From NCBI GenBank assembly GCA_020026285.1, contig JAHHQS010000013.1, positions 1 through 42,058 on the forward strand: 42,058 nt of DNA, written 5' to 3'. A program made the translations under genes and the position numbers. The DNA is from Parabacteroides sp. Lineage in GTDB: Bacteria; Bacteroidota; Bacteroidia; Bacteroidales; Tannerellaceae. The notes under the pieces were generated by a model. It was not told where the DNA came from. It ran no database searches and was given only the letters and a program-made list of their open reading frames with translations. The number at the start of each line of letters is the position of its first letter. Position 1 is the first letter of the stretch. This document shows, piece after piece, positions 1-8,938 of this stretch.

Positions 1-498
1 GTAGTCACGGATAGGTTTAACATCAATCTGAGAACCTGGCAAGAATGCTTCGATTCCGAATACGTCAACGATCATACCACCCTTAGTACGGCACTTGATG
101 TAACCCTTGATGATTTCGTCTTTTTCTAATGCTTCGTTAACACGTTCCCAAGAACGAGAAGCACGAGCTTTTTTGTGAGAAAGGATTAATTGTCCTTTTT
201 TGTCTTCCTGGCTTTCGATGTAAACTTCTACTTCGTCGCCAATTTTCAAATCTGGATTGTAACGGAATTCTGACATAGGAACAACGCCATCAGATTTGAA
301 GCCAATGTTTACTACAACTTCACGTTTGTTCATTGCAGTAACGGTACCCATAACCACTTCTTTGTCTTTTACAGTGTTTAGAGTTTCGTCGTAAGTTTTT
401 ACAAGATCTTCCTTGCTTACGCTTCCGTAAGATTCGCCTTTTTCAAGAGCTTCCCAATCGAAGTTATCGATTGGCTGAATGTTCTTTAAATTTTCCAT
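1..498 (-). CDS. rpsA: 30S ribosomal protein S1, N-terminal part (cut by window edge)
   Basis: Bacteroidota-type ribosomal protein S1, which binds mRNA on the 30S subunit and helps initiation on weak leaders. The 166 visible codons begin MENLKNIQPIDNFDWEALE, a typical start for this group. A first S1 (OB-fold) domain covers about residues 47-112, with the pattern GTVTAMNKREVVVNIGFKSD followed by VPMSEF and GDEVEVYI. A second begins near residue 130 (GYIKCRTKGGMIVDVFG, then AFLPGSQID). The gene reads leftward off the window, so the remaining S1 repeats are not visible. The start is the ATG at 496-498. A TAnnTTTG promoter lies about 75 bp upstream. Assignment is secure from the domain sequence. 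Confidence 0.95.
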   Translation of the reverse strand, partial: MENLKNIQPIDNFDWEALEKGESYGSVSKEDLVKTYDETLNTVKDKEVVMGTVTAMNKREVVVNIGFKSDGVVPMSEFRYNPDLKIGDEVEVYIESQEDKKGQLILSHKKARASRSWERVNEALEKDEIIKGYIKCRTKGGMIVDVFGIEAFLPGSQIDVKPIRDY

Positions 499-572
499 TC
501 TTTAATTGTTAATACTTTGTTTGTTTTAATTAGTAAGTTTGACTTTATATTGCCTCTCTCAAAAATCAGCTG

Positions 573-580
573 CAAAGATA
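573..580 (-). promoter_or_regulatory. predicted rpsA promoter, -7 box
   Basis: On the minus strand this reads TATCTTTG, an exact match to the Bacteroidales -7 consensus TAnnTTTG. A GTTG at 600-603 lies 19 nt upstream and matches three of four positions of the -33 element TTTG. The leader to the rpsA start would be about 70 nt. Confidence 0.6.
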
Positions 581-799
581 ATCGTTTATTTCTGATTCAC
601 AACTATTTTAATCTCCTTTTTGTTGTCTTTTGACATTCTTTTTCAAAGTATATTATAATTAATGTATATCCTATGATTTTCTTTTATGTTAGAGGAGCTC
701 TTTGTCGTCCTTTTTTATCTTTTTATGCTTTTTACCTGTTCTGTATGAGATTACTACAAGGAATGAAATAATTGATGAAAGGAAGTGTTTATTAATTAA

Positions 800-879
800 A
801 TCATTTTTATGAATTGAATAATTCACACTTGTGAATCAATTAATTCATATTTGTGAAGTGATCAATTCATATTTGTGAT
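800..879. repeat. phased 22-bp repeat array A (four dyads)
   Basis: Four 14-bp imperfect dyads start at 800, 822, 844 and 866, a spacing of exactly 22 bp. They read ATCATTTTTATGAA, TTCACACTTGTGAA, TTCATATTTGTGAA and TTCATATTTGTGAT. The shared core is nTCA-N6-TGAn; the 8-bp spacers are AT-rich. About two helical turns separate the centres, so dimeric sites would lie on one DNA face. A second array with the same period and a nearly identical last unit lies before the HU-wHTH gene (13708-13787). Here the array is about 220 bp upstream of the rpsA promoter with no adjacent gene start. The operator role is inference. Confidence 0.8.
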
Positions 880-1076
880 GTAAATAGTTTATACAACGGA
901 TTCAACAAAAGTCCTTTTCCGGTAATTATTTGGAATAAACAATATCTATATCGGTTGTGATGTACAGATAGAGCTTCTATCCTTGTTGAATGAAATAAGT
1001 TTTCGCAATGCATGTATACGAATAGAAACGTGTCAATGTCTTTTCCTGATATTGGTAATGTCAGACTGATTGGGGT

Positions 1077-1118
1077 AAAAAAATGCAGAATAAAAGATGA
1101 CTAACTTTTATTCTGCAT
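1077..1118 (-). terminator. intrinsic terminator of the outer-membrane barrel gene
   Basis: Perfect 14-bp inverted repeat (1083-1096 with 1105-1118; arm ATGCAGAATAAAAG) around an 8-nt loop. On the minus strand it is followed directly by a run of T (1077-1083). It ends the TPR-barrel transcript. Confidence 0.9.
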
Positions 1119-1150
1119 ATAATTATATAAGGAAAATTCCTTTAGTCCGA

Positions 1151-2920
1151 TTAGAAGTTGATGTTTACACCACCCATTATGTTGATTCCCTGATTAGGAT
1201 AACCCCAATAGATTTCATATTTCTGATTCAGCAGATTGGATACTTTGGCATAAACTCCGAATGTCTTGTTAATATTATAGCTTGCCTGGAAGTTAAGCTC
1301 GTTGATATTTTTCATCTTGGTGTCTCCTGCAGCTCCAAGGCAAGTATATCGGTCAGTTCCCAGATAATAATTAACATCGATTGCCAATTTATCGATCGGT
1401 TTAACCGTTACATTGGCTTGTAATTCCATCTTTGGCTGGTTGTATACATGTTCAACATCCTTGTCGATGTCTTCAGTATTGAACCATCTGTCGTTGTATG
1501 TACCTTTCCAATTGTTGTATTTACCTCTCAAGTTAATATCCAGGAAGTTCTGATAACTGTATTTCAGATTAATACCGGCAAAGAATTTCTTTGTATCGAT
1601 ACCGGGAACCGCTGTTGGCAAATTACCGAAATAACCTTCGCTAAATCCTGGAGATGGAATGAATTGAAGCTGATCGGAAGAAATCTGATAGCCGGCAAAA
1701 ATATCAAACCAGAAACCTGGAGCCACGCCACACTTCAATCCGAACTGCCCATCCAGCCAGTCTCTGGTTGGTGCGATTTCCAGATTAGGATTAGCATATC
1801 TGTTGATTCTTGAAATCTCGTATGCGCTGTTAGAATGTAAACGGCCGTCAGCTTTTAAGTAAAGGACGGTTTGGTCGGCAACTTCGACATCTGCCGCTAT
1901 ATTAGGAGATGCAGTAAATGAATCATGTTCTCCTGAAACATACATAACTTTTGCACCAAGTTTTACATTCCAGTTATCACCGAATATTCTGTAGTACGGA
2001 GATGCTGTTATTTCTGCATGATTTTCGAATTCATACATCTCTGTTTTCGGAAAACTGTATGCATAGTATTCAGCCATACCTTCAACGCCTACCTGCTGAT
2101 TGTCTGCCAGATTACCTCTGAAGTTGAATTTAGCTCCAATAGTATGCTCTGTCGGACCATCAAATTCAGGACTTAATCCATATTTATGTGAGAAGTTTAC
2201 ATAATCTACATCAATCATGTAAAAGGCACTGGCATCTTCATGTGCTTCAACTCCTATATTTGCTTTGATAGCCTGATTCACCTGATTCGTTTTACGGTCT
2301 GTTGTACTCATAGCATCCATATCTGGCACATCTCCTGTAATATCAAGAGGCATACCGTAGTAATTGAAGCCAGTATAATTATAACTTACACCCAGATTAA
2401 GAATAGCTCTGTTAAATGAGTGGGCGAAATTAAGACCGCCTATGTTATCATTTAATTTAGCTTTCACCTTTTTATTATTCTGAATGTATTTCACATTTCC
2501 ATTAGTAGAGCGATGTGAAAAAAAGATGTTAAGTTTGTCTTTATCTGTGCTAAGAATATGATAACCGAAGTCTCCATTGATATTTAAGTTCATACCTGCA
2601 GCAGCATTCAAATAACCACGACGTTTATTATAATCCATCTGAGTCATGAAATCTCCTGAAGGAAGAATAAACAATTGTTTCTCCGGATCAGCAGCCAAAG
2701 TAAAAGGAGAATAAGAAATAGGACGTTTGTTGATTTTAGGTTCCTTGATCTGTGGAAGCGTATTTACTTTGTTCGCATCTTGAACGGTAGGAGCGTATTC
2801 ACGCTCCAAAGTCATTTCTCTATCCAGCTTTTTCTTGTTTGCATCCTCTTGAGCGGAAACGGTAACGGCTGAACCTAATAATACCGCTACACAAAGTACT
2901 TTCTGATATCTTGTTTTCAT
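1151..2920 (-). CDS. outer-membrane beta-barrel protein (TonB-receptor-like barrel without plug)
   Basis: A 589-aa protein with a signal peptide ending VTVSAQ near residue 24. A short conserved-looking segment follows (KLDREMTLEREYAPTVQDAN), then a long stretch of alternating hydrophobic and polar strands ending GGVNINF. A C-terminal Phe is typical of outer-membrane barrels. There is no TonB box or plug domain, and the length is below that of a full TonB-dependent receptor. The C-terminal strands (YAKVSNLLNQKYEIYWGYPNQ) resemble TonB-receptor barrels. It lies 17 bp downstream of a large TPR protein on the same strand, with a terminator after it, so the two probably form one operon and may act together in the envelope. 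Substrate and function are unknown. Confidence 0.75.
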   Translation of the reverse strand: MKTRYQKVLCVAVLLGSAVTVSAQEDANKKKLDREMTLEREYAPTVQDANKVNTLPQIKEPKINKRPISYSPFTLAADPEKQLFILPSGDFMTQMDYNKRRGYLNAAAGMNLNINGDFGYHILSTDKDKLNIFFSHRSTNGNVKYIQNNKKVKAKLNDNIGGLNFAHSFNRAILNLGVSYNYTGFNYYGMPLDITGDVPDMDAMSTTDRKTNQVNQAIKANIGVEAHEDASAFYMIDVDYVNFSHKYGLSPEFDGPTEHTIGAKFNFRGNLADNQQVGVEGMAEYYAYSFPKTEMYEFENHAEITASPYYRIFGDNWNVKLGAKVMYVSGEHDSFTASPNIAADVEVADQTVLYLKADGRLHSNSAYEISRINRYANPNLEIAPTRDWLDGQFGLKCGVAPGFWFDIFAGYQISSDQLQFIPSPGFSEGYFGNLPTAVPGIDTKKFFAGINLKYSYQNFLDINLRGKYNNWKGTYNDRWFNTEDIDKDVEHVYNQPKMELQANVTVKPIDKLAIDVNYYLGTDRYTCLGAAGDTKMKNINELNFQASYNINKTFGVYAKVSNLLNQKYEIYWGYPNQGINIMGGVNINF

Positions 2921-2937
2921 CTATTTTTGCCTCCTTA

Positions 2938-5900
2938 TTACTTTAATTTAGCCAAACGACTTTCAATCATTTCAGAGATATTGTCGTCTCCCTTATAATT
3001 CTTCTGCAAACTGTTCAAATAAATACGTGCCTGAGTAGGATCTCCTTTTCGAATATAGATATCTGCCCATACAATGAATCCACGAGCCAGCCAGTACTGA
3101 TGAGGAGTTCCGTTTTTAGCAAATTCCTCTAATACTTTTTCTGCGTTCTTATCGTCTTTTGCATCGTAATAAAGTTGAGCCAATAAGTATTTAGCTTCTG
3201 CACCTTCTGCAGTACGAGTATCTTTACTGATGAGTTTCAAATCAGCCAAAGCCTTAGATTGCTGTCCCATTTCCATGTAAGCCTTAGCTCTTACGTATCG
3301 GGCTTCGTTTGCAATTTCAGGTGAAAGTTTCGGATTCTTCAACAACTGATTAGCACCAGATAAAGCATCTTTCTGATTGCCTTCTTTTAAAGCACAACGC
3401 ATAATTCCTAAAGAAGCAGCTTCTTTGTTGTCAGCACTTTCAGCAATTTCATTCAATCGTTTGAATGTTGTCAAAGCAGACTTGAAGTCTTCAGATAAAT
3501 ATTCGATTTCAGCTTTACGTGCAGTTGATTCTTCCAGGAATTTACGGTCGCCACTGGCAATTACCTGTTCGAATTTAGGCAAAGCCTGGTCGTATTCTTT
3601 CAAGTTGAAGGCGATACTAGCCAAATAGAAGTTCGCATTGATGCTGAATGCTCCGTTAGGATATGTATTCAAGTAATTTTCCATGCTTCTTTTGGCAGCT
3701 GCATTGTCACCACGCATAAATAATTTTTCAGCAGCAATGTAAGTCAGGGAGTCTTGTTCGTTGATGTTTAAATGAATATTTCCTCCTAAAGAATTAACAT
3801 AAGCTGCATATGAATCAATATCATTCAGATCGATATAAACCGATTTCAAATCCTGTAAGGCAACTTTTGCTTCTTCACTTCCCGGATAATTACTGATTAC
3901 CTTCTTATAAGCTTCGGCTGCTTTCTCTGGCTGGTTTTCATTGTAGTAAATCAAACCTAATTGGATACCAGCTTTACGAGCCAGACTGCTTTCGGGATAT
4001 TCACCGATCAGTTTGTTGAATGTCTGAATAGCAGAAGAACTGTTTTCTAGCAAAACGTATGTTCTTCCTTTTTCGAACAAAGCGTCATCAATATATTGTG
4101 ATTCCGGAAATTCGCGAATCAATTGATCCATCGCACGAATCTTGCCTTGATAATCTTTCTGCAGACCGGCAACGAATCCCTTCTGATATACGGAATAATC
4201 GCCAGCAGTAGGAAGAGCCTGAGACGCGCGATTATAATTCTCTTCGGCAGCAGCAAATTGTCTGTTTTGGAATAAGCAGTCTCCGATACGATTGTAAGCA
4301 TCAGCATAAGATGCTGCTGAATGGTTGCTTTCAATATCTGTATACGAACGGAAACGATTTAAAGCCATATCGTATTCCTGCTGTTTGAAATAGCAATATC
4401 CTAAATTATAGAAAGACAAAGCATACATATCTGTACCTTTATCTTTTGTATTATTCTGGTAAGTACGATAATCTGAGATTGCATTATCGTATTCCCCTTT
4501 TCTATAGTAAGATTCGCCTCTCCAGAAATAAGCGTCGTTACGAGCTTCTTCATTATAGGTACCCATCTGGATAGAACGAGTAAACAAATCTATTGCCTCG
4601 TCCATCTTCATGTTTGTAAAAGTTTCAGTACCTAATTGGAAAAGGATATTTTGTTTGGCATCCAAAATCTTTGTACTAGGATGTTTGATCTTTTCGATTG
4701 ATTTTAATGCAGAATCATAATTCTTGGTTGTCAGATAAACTTCAACCAGGTAATCGTTTACTTTGTCGGCATATTGTGAATTAGGGAAATCATTTAAGAA
4801 ATCTTCGAAAATAGTAACCGATTCACCAAAACCTGTAAATGCTGTTTCGTGAATTAACAAGGCATAATTATACATGGCCGCCTCTTTGACCTGAGCATCA
4901 TACGAAGATGTTGCAGCAGCTTCAAAAGCCATGCGGGCATTGTTCTTATCGTTCAGCTTCAAATAAGACTGACCTAAATATAAATAAGCATTCTGGGTTA
5001 AAGCATCGTCATTGCTGACCACTTTCCCAAAGTTGTTAACGGCATTGCTGTAATTTCCTTTGTTGTAAAGGCAGACACCTAAAAGATATAAATCGCTGCG
5101 TAAAGGAGATTCTGTTCCGGAAACATATTTACTTAAGTTTTTAAGTGCTTTATCCTCGTCTCCTTGATGGTAATAGGAATTACCTAAAATACGATACAAT
5201 TCCGTACTGTTTTCACTTTCGGGATAAGTGTCAAGAAGCCTTTCCCCTTCTTTTATAACTTTGTCGTATTTGTTCTGGAAGAAATGAATCTGTGTAGTGT
5301 AATAAGACGCTTGTTCCTGGAATTCAGGTTTGTCTTTTAAATTATCGAATTCGATTAAAGCTTGATTATATTTTCCTTTTGCATAACTGATGTAGGCTGA
5401 ATAATAAGCTGATGCATCCTGATATTTGTGGCCAATAAGTTTAATTTGGTTGAACATCTGCTGTATTTCGTTCAGTTTCTTAGGGTCATTTTTATCTGTT
5501 TGCAATCTGGAATAAGCCAATCGGAAACTATAAGCCTCCTGTTCTTCGGGACTTAATAAATCAATGTCTGATTGCATTAGCCAGAAAATGGTTTGGCCAT
5601 AGTCTTTTTTATCAAAGTAAGTAGATCCGATCAGGTATTTAACAACATCTGTATGACGGGAATCTGGATAAGTTTTCAAATACATTTCCAATAACTCGCC
5701 AGCATTCGGACGGCCTTGTTCAAATGCAGCATAAACTAACATAAAATCAGCTTCCTGAATCAAGTCAGCATCTGCGGCATGTACTTTATAAGCTTCCAAT
5801 TTGTCTATACAACCTGAAAAATTTTTCAGATTAAACAATTCCTTGCCTTCTGTAAACAACTTATCAGGACTATCGAACTGATAAGATCGTTGTGCATCCA

Positions 5901-5949
5901 CCATATGTGAACCTAATACGAGGCATAAGGGGATAAGTATTTTCTTCAT
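2938..5949 (-). CDS. large secreted tetratricopeptide-repeat protein
   Basis: A 1003-aa protein with a signal peptide (MKKILIPLCLVLGSHMVDAQ) and TPR-like helical hairpins over nearly its whole length. Typical units are AYLYLGQSYLKLNDKNNARM, SFYNLGYCYFKQQEYDMALN and GLIYYNENQPEKAAEAYKKV. Several units fit the YbgF/BamD-type pattern with YP(E/G)S turns. No enzymatic domain is visible. The signal peptide and the downstream barrel gene point to a periplasmic or outer-membrane-associated scaffold; direct interaction is inference. A TAnnTTTG box lies about 90 bp upstream. The start is the ATG before the clear signal peptide. Confidence 0.85.
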   Translation of the reverse strand: MKKILIPLCLVLGSHMVDAQRSYQFDSPDKLFTEGKELFNLKNFSGCIDKLEAYKVHAADADLIQEADFMLVYAAFEQGRPNAGELLEMYLKTYPDSRHTDVVKYLIGSTYFDKKDYGQTIFWLMQSDIDLLSPEEQEAYSFRLAYSRLQTDKNDPKKLNEIQQMFNQIKLIGHKYQDASAYYSAYISYAKGKYNQALIEFDNLKDKPEFQEQASYYTTQIHFFQNKYDKVIKEGERLLDTYPESENSTELYRILGNSYYHQGDEDKALKNLSKYVSGTESPLRSDLYLLGVCLYNKGNYSNAVNNFGKVVSNDDALTQNAYLYLGQSYLKLNDKNNARMAFEAAATSSYDAQVKEAAMYNYALLIHETAFTGFGESVTIFEDFLNDFPNSQYADKVNDYLVEVYLTTKNYDSALKSIEKIKHPSTKILDAKQNILFQLGTETFTNMKMDEAIDLFTRSIQMGTYNEEARNDAYFWRGESYYRKGEYDNAISDYRTYQNNTKDKGTDMYALSFYNLGYCYFKQQEYDMALNRFRSYTDIESNHSAASYADAYNRIGDCLFQNRQFAAAEENYNRASQALPTAGDYSVYQKGFVAGLQKDYQGKIRAMDQLIREFPESQYIDDALFEKGRTYVLLENSSSAIQTFNKLIGEYPESSLARKAGIQLGLIYYNENQPEKAAEAYKKVISNYPGSEEAKVALQDLKSVYIDLNDIDSYAAYVNSLGGNIHLNINEQDSLTYIAAEKLFMRGDNAAAKRSMENYLNTYPNGAFSINANFYLASIAFNLKEYDQALPKFEQVIASGDRKFLEESTARKAEIEYLSEDFKSALTTFKRLNEIAESADNKEAASLGIMRCALKEGNQKDALSGANQLLKNPKLSPEIANEARYVRAKAYMEMGQQSKALADLKLISKDTRTAEGAEAKYLLAQLYYDAKDDKNAEKVLEEFAKNGTPHQYWLARGFIVWADIYIRKGDPTQARIYLNSLQKNYKGDDNISEMIESRLAKLK

Positions 5950-6034
5950 TACACTCCTAACTTTAATGAGTTTAATAAATGGAGGCTTCCGTTGTATAAA
6001 AAGGTTTACAACAACCTCTTTGAATAAATATTTA

Positions 6035-6042
6035 CAAAGATA
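6035..6042 (-). promoter_or_regulatory. predicted promoter of the TPR-barrel operon, -7 box
   Basis: The minus strand reads TATCTTTG, matching TAnnTTTG, about 86 bp before the TPR protein start. No good -33 TTTG is seen at 19-21 nt. Confidence 0.4.
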
Positions 6043-6099
6043 GATAAACCCATCTAATTATTAATAATATTATAGTCAAAAAAGGTTACATTCAATTCT

Positions 6100-6630
6100 T
6101 TAACAAAACTTTTCTTTGTATTTGCAGACAGCTTGTCGGATAGAGTGAAGTCCGAAATCTTCCGGATTAAGATTTTCAGGCTTGCATACAACAATTTCAG
6201 CTGCATCATCGGAGGCAACGGCTGTCTCGAATTGCTTGACTGTACACTCGAAAAACATATCAACTGTATGAACTTCAAATCCTTTGTAGGGATAAATATT
6301 CGGGATGGAAAAGAGATATTTATGTGCTTGTACATCTAGTCCGGTTTCCTCTTTTATTTCGCGGGTGGCGGCTTCTTCAGCAGATTCGTACATATCGACA
6401 AATCCTCCAGGTAAGTCTAAAGTTCCTTTAGCCGGTTCGTTTTTCCGTCTTACCAGAAGTAACTCTCCTTCTTGGTTCTTGATAAAGCAGGCAACGGCGG
6501 ATGACGGATTAAAATAATATACAAAACCACAATTTGAACATTCTTTAGCTTTCTCGTTTAGATCTAAAAAAGTATTATGCCCGCATAGCGGACAATAAAT
6601 AAATTGATGTAATGGATGATGTTGTTTCAT
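6100..6630 (-). CDS. NUDIX hydrolase with N-terminal zinc ribbon
   Basis: A 176-aa NUDIX pyrophosphohydrolase starting MKQHHPLHQ. Cysteines 13, 16, 31 and 34 (CPLC, CSNC) form a zinc-ribbon-like N-terminus as in NudC/ADP-ribose-type NUDIX enzymes. The NUDIX box runs from about residue 76 to 98, with G76, E82, R90-E91, E94-E95 and G97 in place. It probably cleaves a nucleoside diphosphate derivative; the substrate cannot be told. The frame stays open upstream to 6723, but that would run through a terminator hairpin and overlap the ROK gene, so the ATG at 6628-6630 is preferred. The terminator's T run ends only about 10 bp before this start. Confidence 0.88.
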   Translation of the reverse strand: MKQHHPLHQFIYCPLCGHNTFLDLNEKAKECSNCGFVYYFNPSSAVACFIKNQEGELLLVRRKNEPAKGTLDLPGGFVDMYESAEEAATREIKEETGLDVQAHKYLFSIPNIYPYKGFEVHTVDMFFECTVKQFETAVASDDAAEIVVCKPENLNPEDFGLHSIRQAVCKYKEKFC

Positions 6631-6640
6631 AGGGTATAAT

Positions 6641-6675
6641 AAAAAAGACAGACCGTGAGTAAACACGATCTGTCT
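6641..6675 (-). terminator. intrinsic terminator between ROK kinase and NUDIX gene
   Basis: On the minus strand a 12-bp stem (arms 6646-6657 and 6664-6675, one G-T pair) with a 6-nt loop is followed by a T run (6641-6645). It is well placed to end the ROK transcript. It is also almost next to the NUDIX start at 6630, leaving no room for a separate promoter downstream of it. Confidence 0.88.
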
Positions 6676-6704
6676 CTTAATAATTAAAAAGAAATAATTA
6701 TTAA

Positions 6705-7670
6705 TTACGCTTTTACTTCCCAACCAAGAGCGCTAGCGCCTAAAACAGCTGCATCGCTTTCTTTTAATTGAGAGAATAATAATTTAGTTTTTCCTTCGTA
6801 AACCTTCAACATGTTCTTATCCATAGAACGTTTGATAGGGTTCATCAACAAGTCACCAGCTTTAGTCAAACCACCAAATAAGATGATTGCTTCAGGGCTG
6901 GAGAATGCTACGAAGTCAGCAAAAGCTTCACCTAACATGTTTCCTGTGAATTCAAAGATTTCAGAAGCTAGCTTATCACCCTTCATTGCAGCATCAAACA
7001 CATCTTTGGAAGTGATTTCAGCTGGATCCAATTCACGAAGCAAACTGTCGTCCTGACGGATTTCCAAATATTCACGAGCTGTTCTGGCTACACCTGTTGC
7101 AGAAGTATAAGCTTCCAAACAACCTTGACGACCACAACCGCATACACGACCGTTGTTACGACGCATAATAACGTGGCCTAATTCACCGGCAAAGCCGTCG
7201 TGACCATAAACTAAATTACCACCGATAACGATACCGCTACCAACACCTGTTCCCAAAGTGATAACGATAAAGTCTTTCATACCGCGAGCTGCACCATAAG
7301 TCATTTCACCAATAGCTGCAGCATTAGCATCGTTCGTCAATGCAACAGGAAGACCTCCTAGATAATCGCTGATTAATTCAGCCAAAGGAATTTTACCTTT
7401 CCAAGGAAGGTTCGGAGCAAATTCAATACATCCATTAAAGAAGTTTCCGTTAGGAGCTCCAATACCAATACCTTTGATCTTTTCTGCTCCACCAGCTTGT
7501 TCGATAACACCTTTCAATCCTTCTCCCAATGCTGTAACGTAGTCATTAATATCTGTATATTTACCAGTTTTAATTGAACTAGTATATAAAATAGTTCCGC
7601 GTGCATCTACGACACCGAATACTGTATTTGTACCGCCTATATCGATACCCACTACATAAGGCTTCTCCAT
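6705..7670 (-). CDS. ROK-family sugar kinase (probable glucokinase)
   Basis: A 321-aa cytoplasmic kinase that phosphorylates a hexose, most likely glucose, with ATP. Visible features are the N-terminal phosphate-binding motif VVGIDIGGTNT, the catalytic-Asp region ALTNDANAAAIGE, the second ATP motif ITLGTGVGSGIVIGG, and the ROK zinc signature GHV followed by CGCGRQGCLEAY. The length is normal. There is no N-terminal helix-turn-helix, so this is a kinase rather than a NagC/XylR-type repressor. Substrate specificity among glucose, N-acetylmannosamine and similar sugars is not certain. It has its own TAnnTTTG promoter and a terminator after it. Confidence 0.92.
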   Translation of the reverse strand: MEKPYVVGIDIGGTNTVFGVVDARGTILYTSSIKTGKYTDINDYVTALGEGLKGVIEQAGGAEKIKGIGIGAPNGNFFNGCIEFAPNLPWKGKIPLAELISDYLGGLPVALTNDANAAAIGEMTYGAARGMKDFIVITLGTGVGSGIVIGGNLVYGHDGFAGELGHVIMRRNNGRVCGCGRQGCLEAYTSATGVARTAREYLEIRQDDSLLRELDPAEITSKDVFDAAMKGDKLASEIFEFTGNMLGEAFADFVAFSSPEAIILFGGLTKAGDLLMNPIKRSMDKNMLKVYEGKTKLLFSQLKESDAAVLGASALGWEVKA

Positions 7671-7713
7671 GATTTTATTTTTAGATTAAAATGAAAATTT
7701 TTAATTATGTAGG

Positions 7714-7721
7714 CAAATATA
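7714..7721 (-). promoter_or_regulatory. predicted ROK kinase promoter, -7 box
   Basis: The minus strand reads TATATTTG, matching TAnnTTTG, 44 bp before the start codon. Confidence 0.55.
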
Positions 7722-7998
7722 GTCTCTTTACGACAACAAACCATTATTTTTTGACAAAAAATATGATAAATGCTATTTTTTTAGGAACTAAAAAGAATGG
7801 GAATGATGATTCTTATGTTTTAAGGCATGTCTCATTTCGTTGAGATAAGGGATATTGTATGAAAAGATAAATATAATTATGTCGTACGTTTAAAATAATT
7901 CGAATATGAGTGCTTCTCTTTGATAAAAGAAAGATTTAAACAAAGATAAAAGGCCTTATTTTTTGTTGTTTACCTATCAGTAGATATTTATTTATTCC

Positions 7999-8006
7999 TA
8001 ACTTTG
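7999..8006 (+). promoter_or_regulatory. predicted ddh promoter, -7 box
   Basis: Reads TAACTTTG, matching TAnnTTTG, 24 bp before the ddh ATG. This implies a short leader of under 20 nt. Confidence 0.55.
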
Positions 8007-8029
8007 CGACAAATAAAACATTTTGTTAT

Positions 8030-8926
8030 ATGAAAAATATTAGAGCTGCCATCGTTGGTTATGGCAATATTGGAAAATATGTTTTGGAGGCATTATTAGC
8101 AGCTCCTGATTTTGAAGTAGCAGGCATTGTCCGTCGAGATCCAAATGATGTTCCTGTAGAATTAAAGGATTTTTCAGTAGTAGATCATATCTCGAAGTTG
8201 AATAATGTTGATGTTGCTATTTTGGCAACTCCTAGCCGTAAAGTAGAAGTCTTTGCTAAGGAAATTCTGGCTTTAGGCATAAATACAGTCGACAGCTTTG
8301 ATATTCATACTGGTATTGTAGAACTTCGACGTGCGTTAGATGAAGTAGCTAAAGCTCATAATCGTGTTGCTGTTCTATCTTCAGGCTGGGATCCGGGAAG
8401 CGATTCTGTTATACGGGCATTGATGGAAGCTATGGTTCCAAAAGGTATAACTTATACAAACTTTGGCCCGGGAATGAGTATGGGGCATACAGTCGCTGTA
8501 AAAGCTGTTGAGGGAGTAAAAGCAGCTTTAAGTATGACAATTCCTGTTGGTACAGGTATTCATCGCAGAATGGTGTATATCGAAATGAAAGATGGTTACG
8601 ATTTTGAAAAAGTTGCTACAGCTATCAAGACTGATGATTATTTTGTTCATGATGAAACTCATGTGATTCAGGTTGACTCTGTAGATAATTTATTGGATAT
8701 GGGACACGGAGTTAATCTGGTACGTAAAGGTGTTTCAGGTAAGACACAAAATCAGTTGCTTGAGTTTGATATGAAGATTAATAATCCGGCATTGACAGCT
8801 CAGATTCTTGTATCTTCAGCACGAGCAAGTATGAAACAAAAACCGGGTGCATACACATTGATTGAATTGCCAGTCATCGATATGCTTTATGGTGATCGTG
8901 AATCATTAATTAAAAGACTAGTTTAA
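8030..8926 (+). CDS. ddh: meso-diaminopimelate D-dehydrogenase
   Basis: A 298-aa NADPH-dependent enzyme that interconverts tetrahydrodipicolinate plus ammonia and meso-diaminopimelate, a one-step route to DAP for peptidoglycan and lysine. The N-terminus is a Rossmann fold ([18 protein letters not shown]). The centre has the family segments [18 protein letters not shown] and [20 protein letters not shown], and the C-terminal region [16 protein letters not shown] is also typical. The length fits the family. It is a single gene, with its own promoter box and a terminator immediately after. The neighbouring lgt is also an envelope gene but is probably transcribed separately. Confidence 0.93.
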   Translation: MKNIRAAIVGYGNIGKYVLEALLAAPDFEVAGIVRRDPNDVPVELKDFSVVDHISKLNNVDVAILATPSRKVEVFAKEILALGINTVDSFDIHTGIVELRRALDEVAKAHNRVAVLSSGWDPGSDSVIRALMEAMVPKGITYTNFGPGMSMGHTVAVKAVEGVKAALSMTIPVGTGIHRRMVYIEMKDGYDFEKVATAIKTDDYFVHDETHVIQVDSVDNLLDMGHGVNLVRKGVSGKTQNQLLEFDMKINNPALTAQILVSSARASMKQKPGAYTLIELPVIDMLYGDRESLIKRLV

Positions 8927-8938
8927 TATGGAAAATGT

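Larger units (their letters stand above)
499..1150. other. gene-free stretch between rpsA and the barrel gene terminator
   Basis: About 650 bp with no convincing coding sequence on either strand. It holds the rpsA promoter (573-580), a four-unit 22-bp repeat array (800-879) and the terminator of the leftward barrel gene (1077-1118). Between 880 and 1076 I see nothing recognisable, only short open frames without family features. Confidence 0.7.
7671..8029. other. divergent intergenic region, ROK kinase / ddh
   Basis: A 359-bp AT-rich gap between divergent genes. It holds the two predicted -7 boxes (7714-7721 minus, 7999-8006 plus). I see no coding sequence, RNA gene or strong hairpin in the middle part. 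Confidence 0.6.

Noticed and set aside
584..634. 16-codon minus-strand frame upstream of the rpsA promoter
   Set aside because: Too short, no family or conservation evidence, and it ends just before the rpsA promoter box.
800..879. Reading the arrays as CRISPR or as CRP/FNR sites
   Set aside because: The units are 22 bp in total with no unique spacers of CRISPR size and no cas genes. The dyad is TCA-N6-TGA with inward TTCACA/TGTGAA arms, opposite in order to the CRP consensus TGTGA-N6-TCACA.
1097..1423. 108-codon open frame on the plus strand
   Set aside because: It lies antisense to the barrel gene and begins in the loop of that gene's terminator; no coding character.
6631..6723. N-terminal extension of the NUDIX frame to 6723
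   Set aside because: It runs through the ROK terminator hairpin and overlaps the ROK gene; the zinc-ribbon protein begins naturally at the ATG at 6630.
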